Shown here: piece by piece, positions 1 through 9,368 of the stretch
Layout of the letters: every line of letters begins with the position of its first letter
Position numbering within the stretch: position 1 is the stretch's first letter
Assembly (NCBI GenBank): GCA_025060325.1
Contig: JANXBW010000034.1
Location: 1 to 42,304 of the forward strand
Direction of reading: 5' to 3'
Length of the DNA stretch: 42,304 nucleotides
From: Thermoguttaceae bacterium
Lineage (GTDB): Bacteria > Planctomycetota > Planctomycetia > Pirellulales > Thermoguttaceae
Position numbers and translations under genes: made by a program
The notes under the pieces: model-generated
Database searches by the model: none
What the model was told of the DNA's origin: nothing
The model's input: the letters and a program-made list of their open reading frames with translations, nothing else

Positions 1-277
1 ATACCACACCTCAACTTACATCTTCCGGAAAAGGTCCCCCCTTTTCCACCTATTTTCATCCTTCGCCAAAGGGGTTTTGATGCCACCATTTAGCGGGGTA
101 AACTCACACCATTTTCACGCCAATGGCAATCATTCCGTCCACTACCCAAATTTTCAAAGATCAATCGCCTCCTCGGTTGACGCTAAATATACCACAAACG
201 TGCTAGAAATCAAGCGGCCTCGGGGGCTTACTTGGCGATATCAACCAGGATCAACCAGCGTCTCCTCAATGGCCCTC
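1..277. other. Window edge without a supported gene
   Basis: No convincing coding frame on either strand. A perfect inverted repeat lies at 27-34/40-47 (8-bp stem, 5-nt loop) but lacks an adjacent T-run in either direction, so it is at best a weak terminator downstream of yidD. A short minus-strand frame running off the left edge has no recognisable similarity. Confidence 0.5.
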
Positions 278-556
278 CTAGGGCGGGTCATAGCCCCCAG
301 GGTGAAAAGGATTGCAGCGGAGGATTCGCCACAAACCCCGGAGGGTACCTCGCCAGGGGCCGTACTTCTTGACCGACTGAATGAAGTATTCGCTACAAGA
401 GGGGTAAAAACGACACCACCGACCCAGCAGCGGGCTAATCGTCCACTGATAGAGGCGAACGGCGGCTACCAATAGAACCGTTAGGCCGCCGGCGAGGATC
501 CGTCCCCACCAGCGGAACCATCCGGGCAGCTGGAGGGGGTTTCGGCAGGGGGACAT
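278..556 (-). CDS. yidD: Membrane protein insertion efficiency factor YidD
   Basis: Small membrane-associated protein that assists YidC-dependent insertion of inner-membrane proteins. The 92 residues hold a hydrophobic N-terminal segment (GGLTVLLVAAVRLYQ) followed by the family hallmark around ISPLLGRWCRFYPSCSEY, then KYGPWRG and RILRCNPFHPGG near the C-terminus, with the conserved cysteines present. The ATG at 556 is preferred because GAAGG lies 8 nt before it; a GTG at 583 in the same frame has no ribosome binding site. It overlaps the end of rnpA by 76 bp, the classic rnpA-yidD order, and is probably co-translated with it. yidC, the usual next gene, is not visible before the window ends. 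Confidence 0.93.
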   Translation of the reverse strand: MSPCRNPLQLPGWFRWWGRILAGGLTVLLVAAVRLYQWTISPLLGRWCRFYPSCSEYFIQSVKKYGPWRGTLRGLWRILRCNPFHPGGYDPP

Positions 557-906
557 GGTGCAAGCCTTCGCGCAAGTCGCCACGTCAACTGAATCAGGGA
601 GTGCTGAAGTTCCTTAAGATGGGGCATTGGCCCTGAGCGCGCCACCAAGAGGTAATCGAACCCCTGGGGTAAGCGGTGCCGCGACAGGCGAAAGGCCTCG
701 CGAAGAAGCCTCCGCCAGCGATTTCGGCGGACGGCCTTGCCGATTTTTCGCGGCACGGAAAAGGCGACGCGGGAATAGGGCAGGCCATTCTCACAGCCAT
801 ACACAACCAGCCGCTGGTCGGCAACGCTGACCCTCCGGGCAAACAGCCGGTCAAAGTCGCGCTGCAGGCGGATGCGAAGCTTCTTGGGGAAAGAAAAATC
901 GGGCAT
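481..906 (-). CDS. rnpA: Ribonuclease P protein component
   Basis: Protein subunit of RNase P, which binds the catalytic RNA and the 5' leader of precursor tRNAs. The 141-residue product starts MPDFSFPKKLRIRLQRDFD, contains the family beta-strand VAFSVPRKIGKAVRRNRWRR and the RNR signature with LLREAFR, and ends with a low-complexity tail rich in Pro, Ser and Gly that is longer than in E. coli. The ATG at 906 begins the conserved region; an open frame continuing upstream to 1443 is antisense noise inside the dnaJ-like gene. rpmH, normally next to rnpA, is absent from the 157 bp upstream, where a DnaJ-type gene sits instead. The 3' end overlaps yidD in another frame. Confidence 0.93.
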   Translation of the reverse strand: MPDFSFPKKLRIRLQRDFDRLFARRVSVADQRLVVYGCENGLPYSRVAFSVPRKIGKAVRRNRWRRLLREAFRLSRHRLPQGFDYLLVARSGPMPHLKELQHSLIQLTWRLARRLAPCPPAETPSSCPDGSAGGDGSSPAA

Positions 907-1063
907 AGGCCCCACCGTGGTCGCGGGATCGGTGGCCGGCTTGGCACCCCCCACGCAGCCGAGCCCCACTTGGGCCACAGGCACCCCAACAGGAAACTGG
1001 TTGAGCTGGCTCCCCGCCCCGTTGAGCGCCGGGCCGCCCGAGCGACCAACCGGCGGGCAGGTC

Positions 1064-2056
1064 CTACCAAAATAGCTCGCTGCGGATGTCCCGCGGATAG
1101 GCCGACTCCAGCCGTTTGATCGCCTCCTTGACGCTATCGTCCACGTGAGGGGGCAACTGGATTTCCACAACGGCGTACAGGTCGCCGGCAGTGCCGTCTT
1201 CTCGCTGAACCCCCAGGCCGCGAACCCGCAGCTTCGTGCCACTTGAAGTCCCCGGCGGGATGCGGACGGAGACCGTGCCCTTGGGGGTGGGGATGTCCAC
1301 TTTGGCACCGAAGAGGGCCTCCGGCAAAGTGACCGGGACTTTGACGTAGAGGTCGTCGCCCTTTCGCTCGAAGTAGCGGTGGGGGATGATCTTGACGCGG
1401 AGGTACAAGTCGCCAGGGGGCCCGCCGCTGGGAGAGGGGGCACCTTGTCCGCGAAGGCGAATCTTTTGGCCCTCCTCGATGCCGGCCGGGATGTTGATGC
1501 TCAGGGTAGCCGTGCCCCCTTGGGGCTTTTGGAACGTAAACTCGCATTTGCCGCCCATGACGGCCACAGGGAGGGGCACCTCCAGCACGCGTTCGATGTC
1601 GGCGCCTTTTTCGGGGGCCCGAGTGCGGGAGCGGTAGGTGCCGGTTCGCGCCCCAGCTGCACGGAGCTTTTCGAACAACTCGTCAAAACCGAAAGCAAAG
1701 TCTGCACCAGGACCAAACCGGTCCCTGAAAATCTCGGCGAAATCGAACCCCTCAAACCCGCGGGTACGAAAGTCGGTGTCTGGACCGGAGCTCCAGTAGA
1801 AAGTTTGCGTGTACGGACCCGTACCGGCTCCGGCGGTCTCAAAGGACGCGCCGTACCGATCGTACATCTCTCGCTTTTCGGGATCGTTCAGGACTTCGAA
1901 GGCCCGCTGGATTTGCTGGAATTTCTTTTTGGCGTCCGGATCATCCGGATGAAGGTCGGGGTGGTACTTCCGCGCAAGCTCCCGAAAGGCCTTCTGAATC
2001 TCGGCCTGGGTAGCGTTCCGCGGCACACCCAAGATCTTGTAGTAGTCCTCAGCCAT
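1064..2056 (-). CDS. DnaJ/CbpA-type co-chaperone lacking the zinc domain
   Basis: J-domain co-chaperone that stimulates the ATPase of DnaK and delivers substrates. The 330 residues begin with a J domain (about 1-70: [13 protein letters not shown], the HPD motif in KYHPDLHP, then [12 protein letters not shown]), followed by a G/F-poor linker rich in Phe, Gly and Asp (about 75-140), and two beta-rich substrate-binding domains plus C-terminal segment (about 148-330, including GGKCEFTF and [17 protein letters not shown]). No CxxCxGxG repeats are present, so this is a class B (CbpA-like) J protein, not canonical DnaJ. AGGAAAAGG lies just upstream of the ATG. It is on the same strand as rnpA and ends 157 bp before it, so linked transcription is possible. 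Confidence 0.92.
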   Translation of the reverse strand: MAEDYYKILGVPRNATQAEIQKAFRELARKYHPDLHPDDPDAKKKFQQIQRAFEVLNDPEKREMYDRYGASFETAGAGTGPYTQTFYWSSGPDTDFRTRGFEGFDFAEIFRDRFGPGADFAFGFDELFEKLRAAGARTGTYRSRTRAPEKGADIERVLEVPLPVAVMGGKCEFTFQKPQGGTATLSINIPAGIEEGQKIRLRGQGAPSPSGGPPGDLYLRVKIIPHRYFERKGDDLYVKVPVTLPEALFGAKVDIPTPKGTVSVRIPPGTSSGTKLRVRGLGVQREDGTAGDLYAVVEIQLPPHVDDSVKEAIKRLESAYPRDIRSELFW

Positions 2057-2421
2057 CGGGGCCTTTTCCTGATGGAGGCCAAAGGAAATGGGTTGTGATT
2101 AATCCATGGGCTTGCGGTGGCCGGCAAGCTGCCTACCGGCACCGCACTGGGCAACGATTTGCCGGCCCAGGTGCCTTTAAAAGCATTTTCCGCGGCCAAA
2201 ACATCCACTAAATGAATTACGAAGCAGACAGACCCCGAGCAAACGGCCAATGACCGAACCGCCCAGGCCACTGCGGCTATTTTACTCGGTTTTGGCGGAG
2301 ATCTTCCGCCGGAGGATTCCCAACGAAAAAGACTTGGAGTAAATGCCTGTACGACCCCCGGAGGAGCCGGGCCCGGGCTAAGGCCCAACGGGTAGGGAAT
2401 CGACCGGCCGGTCCAACAACC
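2057..2421. other. Intergenic region upstream of the J-protein gene
   Basis: No supported gene. It separates the glycosyltransferase stop from the J-protein start, both on the minus strand, and must hold the promoter of the latter if it is not read through. I could not identify a convincing -35/-10 pair or a heat-shock CIRCE element (inverted TTAGCACTC/GAGTGCTAA). Confidence 0.4.
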
Positions 2422-3486
2422 CTAAGCCGCCGCTGACTGGGACTTGCGGGAAAGGATTTGATCGCACGCGGCGCAGACAGTGGGGACGTCAATGGCCAAC
2501 ATGAACTGTGGGGAGGCCTTGCGACGCACGTGGCTTGGTGCGTCGAGGCGCATCTTTTGGACCGATAGGTGCTGGGCTCCATAGGGGCCGCAGCGCTCCG
2601 CCGGCCAGGGACCATAAAGCCCCACACACGGGGTGCCAACAGCGGCCGCTAGATGCAGAGGACCGGTATCGGCGGAGAGGAAAAGCGCCGCCTGGCGGGC
2701 AAGCTCGACCAAATCCTCCAGCGAAGTGGGAGGGGCCACCGCAGCGGCGCCGGCGGAGTGAGCGACCACCTCCTCGGCTAGAGCGTGTTCGCTCGGACTG
2801 CCCCAAACCACCAGTGACGGCACAGCCCATTTGGCCGCCAGATATCGGGCCACCGCGCCAAAGCGTTCCGGCGGCCAGCGCTTGGAAGACCAAGCTGCCC
2901 CGGGGTTAATGATGGCAAACCGCTCCGGCCAACCGGCCTGCCCCCGCCAGGCGCGGATTCGCTCGGCCGATTGGGGAAACGCCGGCACGCGGAATTCCGG
3001 CGCCACCTCAGAGACGCCAAGGACCTGAAGCAACTGGAGGTTGCGCTCGACGATGTGGCTTGCGCGGGGATAAACCAGATCGGTGGCAAGGAGTGGGCTA
3101 AGCTCGCGGGCATCCCGGGTGGCAAAGGTCACTTGACGACAAGCGCCGGCCAGTCGACCGAGCAGAGCACTTTTCGTCAGCCCCTGGACGTCAATGGCCC
3201 ACTGAAATCGAACACGCCTGAGCTGGCCACAGAGCTTTGCGATGGCAAAGGGTCGCAACAGCCAGCGCTTGGGCACGATAATGAGCTGGTCCAGGTCCGG
3301 ATGGAGGCGAAGAAGTCGAGCCGGTGCCGGCTCGCATGCCCAGGCCAGCCAGGCCCGGGGAAAGGCCTTCCGCAACGCGCAAAGGACCGGCAGAGTTAGG
3401 ACCACATCGCCCAAAGAACTAAGGCGGAGGATGAGGATACGTGGGCTGCGGTCGGGGGGAGGGGATTGAGGCTGCGATCCGTCCAT
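2422..3486 (-). CDS. Family 9 glycosyltransferase (ADP-heptose:LPS heptosyltransferase-like)
   Basis: Predicted GT9 glycosyltransferase, the family of WaaC/WaaF enzymes that add heptose to the lipopolysaccharide core. The N-terminal half opens with ILILRLSSLGDVVLTLPVL, the GT9 Rossmann strand with the glycine-aspartate turn. The C-terminal half has INPGAAWSSKRWPPERF, VVWGSPSEHALAEEV, the donor-site stretch LSADTGPLHLAAAVGTPCVGLYGP, and ends near a Cys pair (VCAACDQIL). The product is 354 residues from the ATG at 3486, preceded by TGGAG at 9 nt; an ATG at 3501 is in frame but has no properly spaced site. The acceptor cannot be deduced. It implies an LPS-like outer-membrane glycan or another heptose-bearing polymer. 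Confidence 0.85.
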   Translation of the reverse strand: MDGSQPQSPPPDRSPRILILRLSSLGDVVLTLPVLCALRKAFPRAWLAWACEPAPARLLRLHPDLDQLIIVPKRWLLRPFAIAKLCGQLRRVRFQWAIDVQGLTKSALLGRLAGACRQVTFATRDARELSPLLATDLVYPRASHIVERNLQLLQVLGVSEVAPEFRVPAFPQSAERIRAWRGQAGWPERFAIINPGAAWSSKRWPPERFGAVARYLAAKWAVPSLVVWGSPSEHALAEEVVAHSAGAAAVAPPTSLEDLVELARQAALFLSADTGPLHLAAAVGTPCVGLYGPWPAERCGPYGAQHLSVQKMRLDAPSHVRRKASPQFMLAIDVPTVCAACDQILSRKSQSAAA

Positions 3487-3733
3487 AGGCCGGGTCTCCA
3501 TCCGCCGGAAAGGGTGCTTCCATGCGCACTGGCCGCACCGCTGGGCGAGGGTACAAGCCCACTGGCGCTAAGCTGTCGTAAAATGCCGGGAGTTTAGTGA
3601 GAAGGTCGCGTGCTAGCGAAGGGCAGTTTAATCGCCCGCCCACCTGCCGATATGGATCGGCAAGACCAACCAACCGAGGTTATCAAGCCGGGTGGCTTTA
3701 ACCGCCGGGTGGAGTTTGCCCGAACCGCCGCGG

Positions 3734-5659
3734 CTATTCGGCGTGACCCAACTCCAGATAGGTGTAGCCGTTGAGGGCGGCCTCGTAGAAGTTGAGCAGC
3801 CGGCCCGCTTGACGGTCGTCAATAGCCCCGGAGCGGATCGCCCGTTCTACATCCGCCCGCAGACGGGTGTACAGGTCCTGGGAATCAAACTGCACGTAGT
3901 GCAAGACCTCGTGGACGGTGTCGCCCTTGATGACGGCTTCGACCACGACCTCGCCATCGTCATCCAGGGAGATGTGAACAGCATTGGTGTCGCCAAAGAG
4001 GTTGTGCAAATCGCCCAGGATCTCCTGGTAAGCCCCCAGGAGGAACGCCCCCAAATAGTAAGGCCGACCGTCAAACTCGTGGACAGGCAAGGTCCGCTTC
4101 ACATCGCGGCGATCAATAAAGCGGTTAATTCGCCCGTCGGAATCGCAGGTGATGTCGGCCAAAACTGCCCGGTGGGTCGGCCGTTCGTCCAGCCGATGAA
4201 TCGGCATGATGGGGAAAAGCTGCTTGATGGCCCAGCTATCGGGCATGGACTGGAAGAGGGAGAAATTGCAGAAATAAGTCTCGGCCAAGAGGGCGTCCAG
4301 TCCTTGCAGCTCATCGGGCACATACTCCAGCTCGTGAACAAGCTGGGAGATCCTGCGGCAAATGGCCCAAAAGAGCCGCTCCGCTAGGCTTCGCTCTTCC
4401 AAGGTCAGGTAGCCACTGCCGAACAGTGTGATAGCCCGATCAAGCGACTCGACCGCGTCGTGATAGCTTTCCAGCAGGTTGCGGATGGTCAGACGGCGAT
4501 AAGTCTCAAACAGATCGCGAACGGGCGCTGGGCATTCGTCTGGCAGGCTGGTGGGAATGCAGTTGTCCCCGCGATCGGAGACACCCAGCACGTTGAACAC
4601 CAGTACACTGTGATAGGCGACAACGGCGCGGCCACTTTCGGAGAAGATGTTGGGGTGAGGAATTCCGGCCTCGTCGCAGACCTGCTGGATATGATAAACA
4701 ACGTCGTTGGCGTACTCCTGAAGGGTGTAATTGGCGCTAGATTCGAAATTGGACTGCGACCCGTCATAGTCGACGCCCAATCCGCCGCCGACGTCGAGGA
4801 TTTCCAGCCCGGCCCCGTGGCGAACAAGCTCGACATAAATGCGGGCGGCTTCGTTCAGGGCGTTTTTGATGTGGCGGATGTTCGTGATCTGGCTGCCCAG
4901 GTGGAAGTGGAGGAGCTTAAGGCAGTCGGCCATGCCGGCTTCCTTGAGCCGATCGATCGCCCGCAACAACTCGGTCGTCGTCAGGCCGAACTTCGAGCGG
5001 TAGCCGCCGGAAGACTGCCATCGGCCGGAGCCGGTAGCGGCCAACTTCACCCGGACACCAATCAGCGGCCGAACGCCCACCTCCGTGGCGTAGTGGATGA
5101 TAAGATCAAGCTCGGAAAACTTTTCCACTACCACGAAGATCTGCCGACCGATCTTCCGCGCCAGCATCGCCATTTCGATAAAGCGGGCATCCTTGAAGCC
5201 GTTACAAACGATGGGGATCTCGTTGCTGGCCAGGGCGATGACGGCCACAAGTTCCGGTTTGCTGCCGGCCTCCAGCCCGAAGCGGTATTGCCTTCCGTAA
5301 CGAAGCACCTCCTCCACGACATGACGCTGCTGGTTGACCTTGATCGGGTAAATCAGCTGGTATGTGCCGTGGTAGTCGTGCTCGGCAATGGCCGTGCGAA
5401 ATGCGTCGTGGATTTCCTGCACGCGGTGCTGCAAAATGTCGCCAAAACGGATGAGCACAGGCGTCTCGATCCCGCGGATCCGCAGGCGATCAACTAAGCG
5501 CTTCAAATCGATGGCACGGCGGGGATCTTTGGTGGGATGAACGAGCAGATGACCTTCGGGACTGACCGAGAAGTAACCTTTGCCCCAGTTGGCAACCTCG
5601 TAGAGCTCGGCAGCCTCGGCGACCGACCAGCGCTGCGTTTCCTGTTCGACCTGAAGCAT
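3734..5659 (-). CDS. speA: Biosynthetic arginine decarboxylase
   Basis: PLP-dependent fold III (alanine-racemase-like) enzyme converting arginine to agmatine, the first step of the agmatine route to putrescine and spermidine. The 641-residue length fits the SpeA family. Visible landmarks are the cofactor lysine K107 in IYPIKVNQQ, HFHLGSQITNIRHIK, the glycine-rich phosphate site DVGGGLGVDYDGS, ESGRAVVAYHSVLV, and the C-terminal catalytic-cysteine segment LADITCDSDGRI. The ATG at 5659 was chosen because GAGGAG stands 9 nt upstream and the family-typical start WSVAEAAELYEVANWGKGYF follows at once; the frame stays open to 5785 but that part is not conserved-looking. No other polyamine gene is nearby. 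Confidence 0.95.
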   Translation of the reverse strand: MLQVEQETQRWSVAEAAELYEVANWGKGYFSVSPEGHLLVHPTKDPRRAIDLKRLVDRLRIRGIETPVLIRFGDILQHRVQEIHDAFRTAIAEHDYHGTYQLIYPIKVNQQRHVVEEVLRYGRQYRFGLEAGSKPELVAVIALASNEIPIVCNGFKDARFIEMAMLARKIGRQIFVVVEKFSELDLIIHYATEVGVRPLIGVRVKLAATGSGRWQSSGGYRSKFGLTTTELLRAIDRLKEAGMADCLKLLHFHLGSQITNIRHIKNALNEAARIYVELVRHGAGLEILDVGGGLGVDYDGSQSNFESSANYTLQEYANDVVYHIQQVCDEAGIPHPNIFSESGRAVVAYHSVLVFNVLGVSDRGDNCIPTSLPDECPAPVRDLFETYRRLTIRNLLESYHDAVESLDRAITLFGSGYLTLEERSLAERLFWAICRRISQLVHELEYVPDELQGLDALLAETYFCNFSLFQSMPDSWAIKQLFPIMPIHRLDERPTHRAVLADITCDSDGRINRFIDRRDVKRTLPVHEFDGRPYYLGAFLLGAYQEILGDLHNLFGDTNAVHISLDDDGEVVVEAVIKGDTVHEVLHYVQFDSQDLYTRLRADVERAIRSGAIDDRQAGRLLNFYEAALNGYTYLELGHAE

Positions 5660-7120
5660 CCTTAGACTACTCCTCGCTGAGTCCCCGACCGGCCGGGGAG
5701 CTACCCACCTTGCGGCACCCTTGTCCCGCAGCCAATCCGCAACCCCATGGCTTCCTGGTTGCCCGCTGATCATCTCCTGTGCCAAAGCGATTCAAGAGAT
5801 AGTGGCTTACGTCCCTAATCCTTGCCGCGCTTGCCTTTCCCTCAGAAAAGGCCCGAATAGTCCCACCCGCTCCTTCGCTGGCAGGCGGCCGATGCCTCTC
5901 CGTAAGTGCCTCGCAGCGCGCGGTGCGTTTTCGAACCCCGCCGGAAGTACCGGCCGACCTAACTCGGCCAGGAATTGCCCAACGTCCACGCTGCTTTAGG
6001 CCGCTAGCTGCGAGGGGCAACTTCAGCGGCCGGCGGAAGAGGCCCGTTCACGGCACTTACCAGCTTCCCCACCTATGTGCAACAAGCACCCCATTACTTT
6101 AATCGTTACGAATTTTCTCAGACCAATGGCACAACATTTTTTTGGATTGGCCAAGGCTCATGAACGGCCAATGCCCAGACGCTTACCCGCCGCAATTGAT
6201 CGGCACCGCCACTAGCCTTATGACCGACCCGAACGTTTACTAGCTCTCCTACCTCTTGCGACCGGATTTCTCCCCCAAGCTGCCCACGGTTTGCGAGCAA
6301 CTACCCAGTGTCCGCGGACGCCCGCGCGGCCGGCTTTCCGCGCCGCTTTCACCGGTAGAGCATCCCCGCCAAGAGCAAACTCCCTTGCCAAACTAAACGG
6401 AATCAAAATCGCAACTAGGAAGGGCAAGAGTGTAGCGCTGCGCCGTGAGGATCGCCTAGGGGCCAGGGTTGCCTTCAGATATTTGACGCTCGGCTCGACG
6501 GCCCCTACTGCCAACCCCGGCACGCCCTCCCAGTCCTGCCGAGGGTGGTAGGCGGCAAGCAAGGCTTGAGCGATGCGGAACCAAGCAAACTTTTGACGCC
6601 GGAAATTTCGCCCGTGGCCTCCCCGGTATTAGGTTGCCGCAAACAGGCTAGGCGTCACTGCGCCCAAAAACAAAAAATACCCAGCAACTGCTTGACCGGG
6701 TACTTAGAACTCGTGGCGGATTTTTCGGTTGGAAAGTCGCAGCCCTCCCAACAAAAAGTCCGAAACGGCGGTGTAGCGTCCTTTTACGCCGTCGCCGACC
6801 CCGTGGAATAAGGTGACCGGCGAAATCCTCGCAGAAAGCGGTAGCTTCGGACGACTCCGGCGAAAAGTCTGGCCGCCTCGCCCCACATGCCGCCAACCAG
6901 GGTTGCGTGGGAGTCCACTCTATAGTTGCCGAGTGCTAAATACTAAATACTCTGGCTCCGAAGGAAAAGACCCTTCTGGGAAGATTGTCAGAGGCGGAAG
7001 CAAAGTTGTCGCCACCTTCAGGGGCGCCGGCCGCTCGTCGGTGCTCGAGGAGCTCTCGGCGCAACCCAGGTGGGAATCTTCGTACGCTGCCCACTAACTA
7101 TCTGGTGGTCGAAGGAACCC
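5660..7120. other. Long gene-free stretch upstream of speA
   Basis: About 1.46 kb with no convincing coding frame; every frame is short, lacks a ribosome binding site and translates to composition-driven Arg/Pro/Ser strings. It contains a T-rich patch near 6137-6143, a short tandem of TAAATAC around 6938-6951, and an inverted repeat GCGCCG/CGGCGC at 7024-7029/7057-7062. Motifs specific to RNase P RNA, SRP RNA or tmRNA were looked for and not found. Confidence 0.5.
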
Positions 7121-7379
7121 GCAGCGGTGGTGGCATCCCTGCCCACAAAGGTTGAGGCCCACGCTGCGAATAACTCTTTTCGCAAAAGTCGATGAGGCGT
7201 GGCGCCCCGCAGGGAAGCCGCCAGGTGGCAAATCGCAGGCCAGCTGATCGCCGAGGCGGAAGCAGCCGAGCTCTTTCGCCGTTAGATGGATTTCTCCTCA
7301 GCCGGCGAAAGTAAGCACACTTACGGAGAAAAGCACCGGCTCGTGTATACCCGCACGGTTCTCCAAGGCCGGTACGGCC
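7121..7379. other. Hairpin-dense patch, possible structured RNA
   Basis: Successive perfect or near-perfect inverted repeats tile this stretch: 7121-7130/7159-7167 (9 pairs with a bulged G), 7165-7170/7179-7184 (6 bp, competing with the previous one), 7273-7281/7303-7311 (9 bp), 7312-7315/7320-7323 (4 bp), 7325-7330/7359-7364 with an inner 4-bp stem at 7342-7345/7354-7357, and 7367-7371/7375-7379 (5 bp, 3-nt loop). The last four follow one another with almost no gap. No known RNA family was recognised, and the strand cannot be fixed by eye. In GC-rich DNA some short stems arise by chance. Confidence 0.3.
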
Positions 7380-7432
7380 ACTAATTTGTCAACAGCACAG
7401 CAAAGAGGACTCGGACCGGATGGAGGTTTCCC

Positions 7433-7473
7433 GCAAAAAGCCCACAAAGCCCGGCGGCTGATAGAGGGCTTTG
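7433..7473 (-). terminator. Probable rho-independent terminator of the FG-GAP lipoprotein gene
   Basis: Read on the minus strand, an 8-bp perfect stem (CAAAGCCC/GGGCTTTG at 7445-7452 and 7466-7473) is followed by TGGGC and a run of five T. It begins 9 bp after the stop codon of the lipoprotein gene. The T-run is interrupted and slightly distant, so termination may be partial. Confidence 0.45.
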
Positions 7474-7481
7474 GGCCGGAT

Positions 7482-9368
7482 TTAATCGCGGGACCACCGG
7501 GGCAAGCTACCCGTAGTTTGCCACGGGCCGGGCGGAGGGAAAACTTCCCCGGTTTGGGCGACGATGATCCACTGATTGGCGGGGAAGGGTCCTAAGCGAC
7601 TAACCTGGCCGCCAGGCCAACGGATAGTGATTTGCTCCACCGTCTTTGCCTTCCCCAGACCAAAATGCACCCGAAGTCCCCAGTGGCTTTGATAACCTCG
7701 GCCACTTATCACTTGGGCCACGGTGCGAAGCGCACCAGCCTCCACGGTTATCTCGGCGCCAATACCAAAGCGATTGATTCGTTGACTTAAAAGCGATATT
7801 TCCAGCCAGCTATTGCCAAGGGCCGTTTGGTTGGCAATCACTGTGGGTGGATCGCGGGAATTGAGCACGACAACATCAATCCGCCCGTCGTTATCGAGGT
7901 CTTCAAATGCTGCCCCCCGGCTGGCATAAACCGGGGCAAGTCCGTCGCCGCAGAGCCGGGAGACATCGGCGAACTTTCCCGTCCCCAAATTCCACAGCAA
8001 AGTGTTGGGGGCTTTATAAACGCCGGTGGGATCAAAAAATTCCACGTAATCGTCGGTGTGACCGTTGGCGATGAAGATGTCGCGGAAAGCGTCGTTGTCA
8101 AAGTCAGCAAAACCGACACCCCAGTTGACATATTGAAGGAGCGGTGGGCCGACGTTCGTGGCAGCCGTCACGTCCTCCAGGCGACCGTCGCCCATGTTTT
8201 TATAGAGCACGGGGAATTCGTCCTGATAGGAAGTCATAATAAAATCCAGCCGCCCATCGTTGTCGTAGTCGCCACAGTCGACCCCCATACTTGCATTTTC
8301 ATCCCCGTACCAGTTGTAAGCTGCCCCAAGGAGCATCCCCAGCTCCTCGAAGTGCCCTTTTCCATCGTTGACAAAAAGGAAATTAGCATCCACATCATTA
8401 CAGACGAAAACGTCGGCATCCCCGTCGCTATCGTAATCGGCGGCGACAATCCCCATTCCCGTTCCCGGACAACATCCGACACCAGAAGATTGGCTCACAT
8501 CGGTAAATGTGCCATCACCCTCGTTGCGGAATAACGTATCAGGCGTGCCGCCGAAATCGCGGGGCGAAGGATAAACAGGATAACCCTTCACCAGCCGCCG
8601 GACGTGCCTCTCCCACTGGAAGAAAACATAGTTGGCCACATAAATGTCCACATCGCCATCTTGCTCCATGTCGAAGAAGGCTACACCGGCACCGACCTTC
8701 TGCCCGTTGGCCACGCCGGCTTCCGCCGTCACGTCGGTAAATGTTCCGTCGCCATTGTTGCGGAAAAGGACATTTGGGCCGAAATTGTTGATGTAAATGT
8801 CCAAGAAACCATCGTTGTTATAATCGGCCACACCCACACCTAGCCCGAAGGAGGGATCACCTACCCCGGCCTGGTCGGTCACCTTCTGGAAGCGAAAGTG
8901 CCCAAGGTTGCGATAAAGGTGATTTGTCGGAGGGACGTCAACCTTGGTCCCCGGCAGGGGAGCACCGTTTAAAAAGTAAATGTCCTCCCAGCCATCGCCG
9001 TCGTAATCAAAGGTGGCTAGGCCGCCGGTCATCGCTTCCATAATGTAATGCTGCCCACTTGAGCCGTCCGTGTGACAAAAGTCGATCCCCGTCTCCGGCG
9101 TGATATCGCGGAGGCGAATAGGGCATGAGTCCACACGAACGGTGCTCTGCCGGAGTTCCTGCGGGACCGCTTTTCGCCCGGGGCGCATGCCATACCGGGC
9201 CACATAGGCGGAGACTTCTTCCTTTGCCGGATCGGCCTTCTGAGGAGCCGCTCGGCTTGCCGAGGCCACCGAAGACGAAGTCGCCGGCGGCCGGCTGCAA
9301 CTCCCTAAGCACACAGCTACATAGCAGCCGCAGGCTAACCAGAAGGAAACAAAAATGATCTTTTTCAT
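7482..9368 (-). CDS. FG-GAP/VCBS repeat lipoprotein with C-terminal ASPIC/UnbV domain
   Basis: Predicted exported, lipid-anchored seven-repeat beta-propeller. The 628 residues start with a lipoprotein signal (MKKIIFVSFW, lipobox L21-G22-S23 before C24). There are at least seven integrin-like FG-GAP/VCBS repeats with calcium-type loops: DYDGDGWEDIY, DYNNDGFLDIY, DMEQDGDVDIY, DYDSDGDADVF, DYDNDGRLDF, DFDNDAFRDIF, DLDNDGRIDVV. The last 100 residues form an ASPIC/UnbV (CRTAC1-like) domain around INRFGIGAEITVEAG and QITIRWPGGQVSRLG. This architecture is greatly expanded in Planctomycetes and Acidobacteria; substrate and role are unknown. An Ala/Ser-rich linker follows the lipid cysteine. The gene stands alone between two gaps. 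Confidence 0.92.
   Translation of the reverse strand: MKKIIFVSFWLACGCYVAVCLGSCSRPPATSSSVASASRAAPQKADPAKEEVSAYVARYGMRPGRKAVPQELRQSTVRVDSCPIRLRDITPETGIDFCHTDGSSGQHYIMEAMTGGLATFDYDGDGWEDIYFLNGAPLPGTKVDVPPTNHLYRNLGHFRFQKVTDQAGVGDPSFGLGVGVADYNNDGFLDIYINNFGPNVLFRNNGDGTFTDVTAEAGVANGQKVGAGVAFFDMEQDGDVDIYVANYVFFQWERHVRRLVKGYPVYPSPRDFGGTPDTLFRNEGDGTFTDVSQSSGVGCCPGTGMGIVAADYDSDGDADVFVCNDVDANFLFVNDGKGHFEELGMLLGAAYNWYGDENASMGVDCGDYDNDGRLDFIMTSYQDEFPVLYKNMGDGRLEDVTAATNVGPPLLQYVNWGVGFADFDNDAFRDIFIANGHTDDYVEFFDPTGVYKAPNTLLWNLGTGKFADVSRLCGDGLAPVYASRGAAFEDLDNDGRIDVVVLNSRDPPTVIANQTALGNSWLEISLLSQRINRFGIGAEITVEAGALRTVAQVISGRGYQSHWGLRVHFGLGKAKTVEQITIRWPGGQVSRLGPFPANQWIIVAQTGEVFPPPGPWQTTGSLPRWSRD

Noticed and set aside
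907-1443. Upstream extension of rnpA to give a 320-residue protein
   Set aside because: The added 179 residues lie antiparallel-free within the dnaJ-like gene in another frame, are Ser/Arg/Pro composition noise, and RnpA homology starts at the ATG at 906.
7201-7250. Cobalamin-riboswitch-like GGGAA...GGTGGCAAATC
   Set aside because: The mandatory GCCACTG and B12-box bases are missing, and no downstream plus-strand gene exists.
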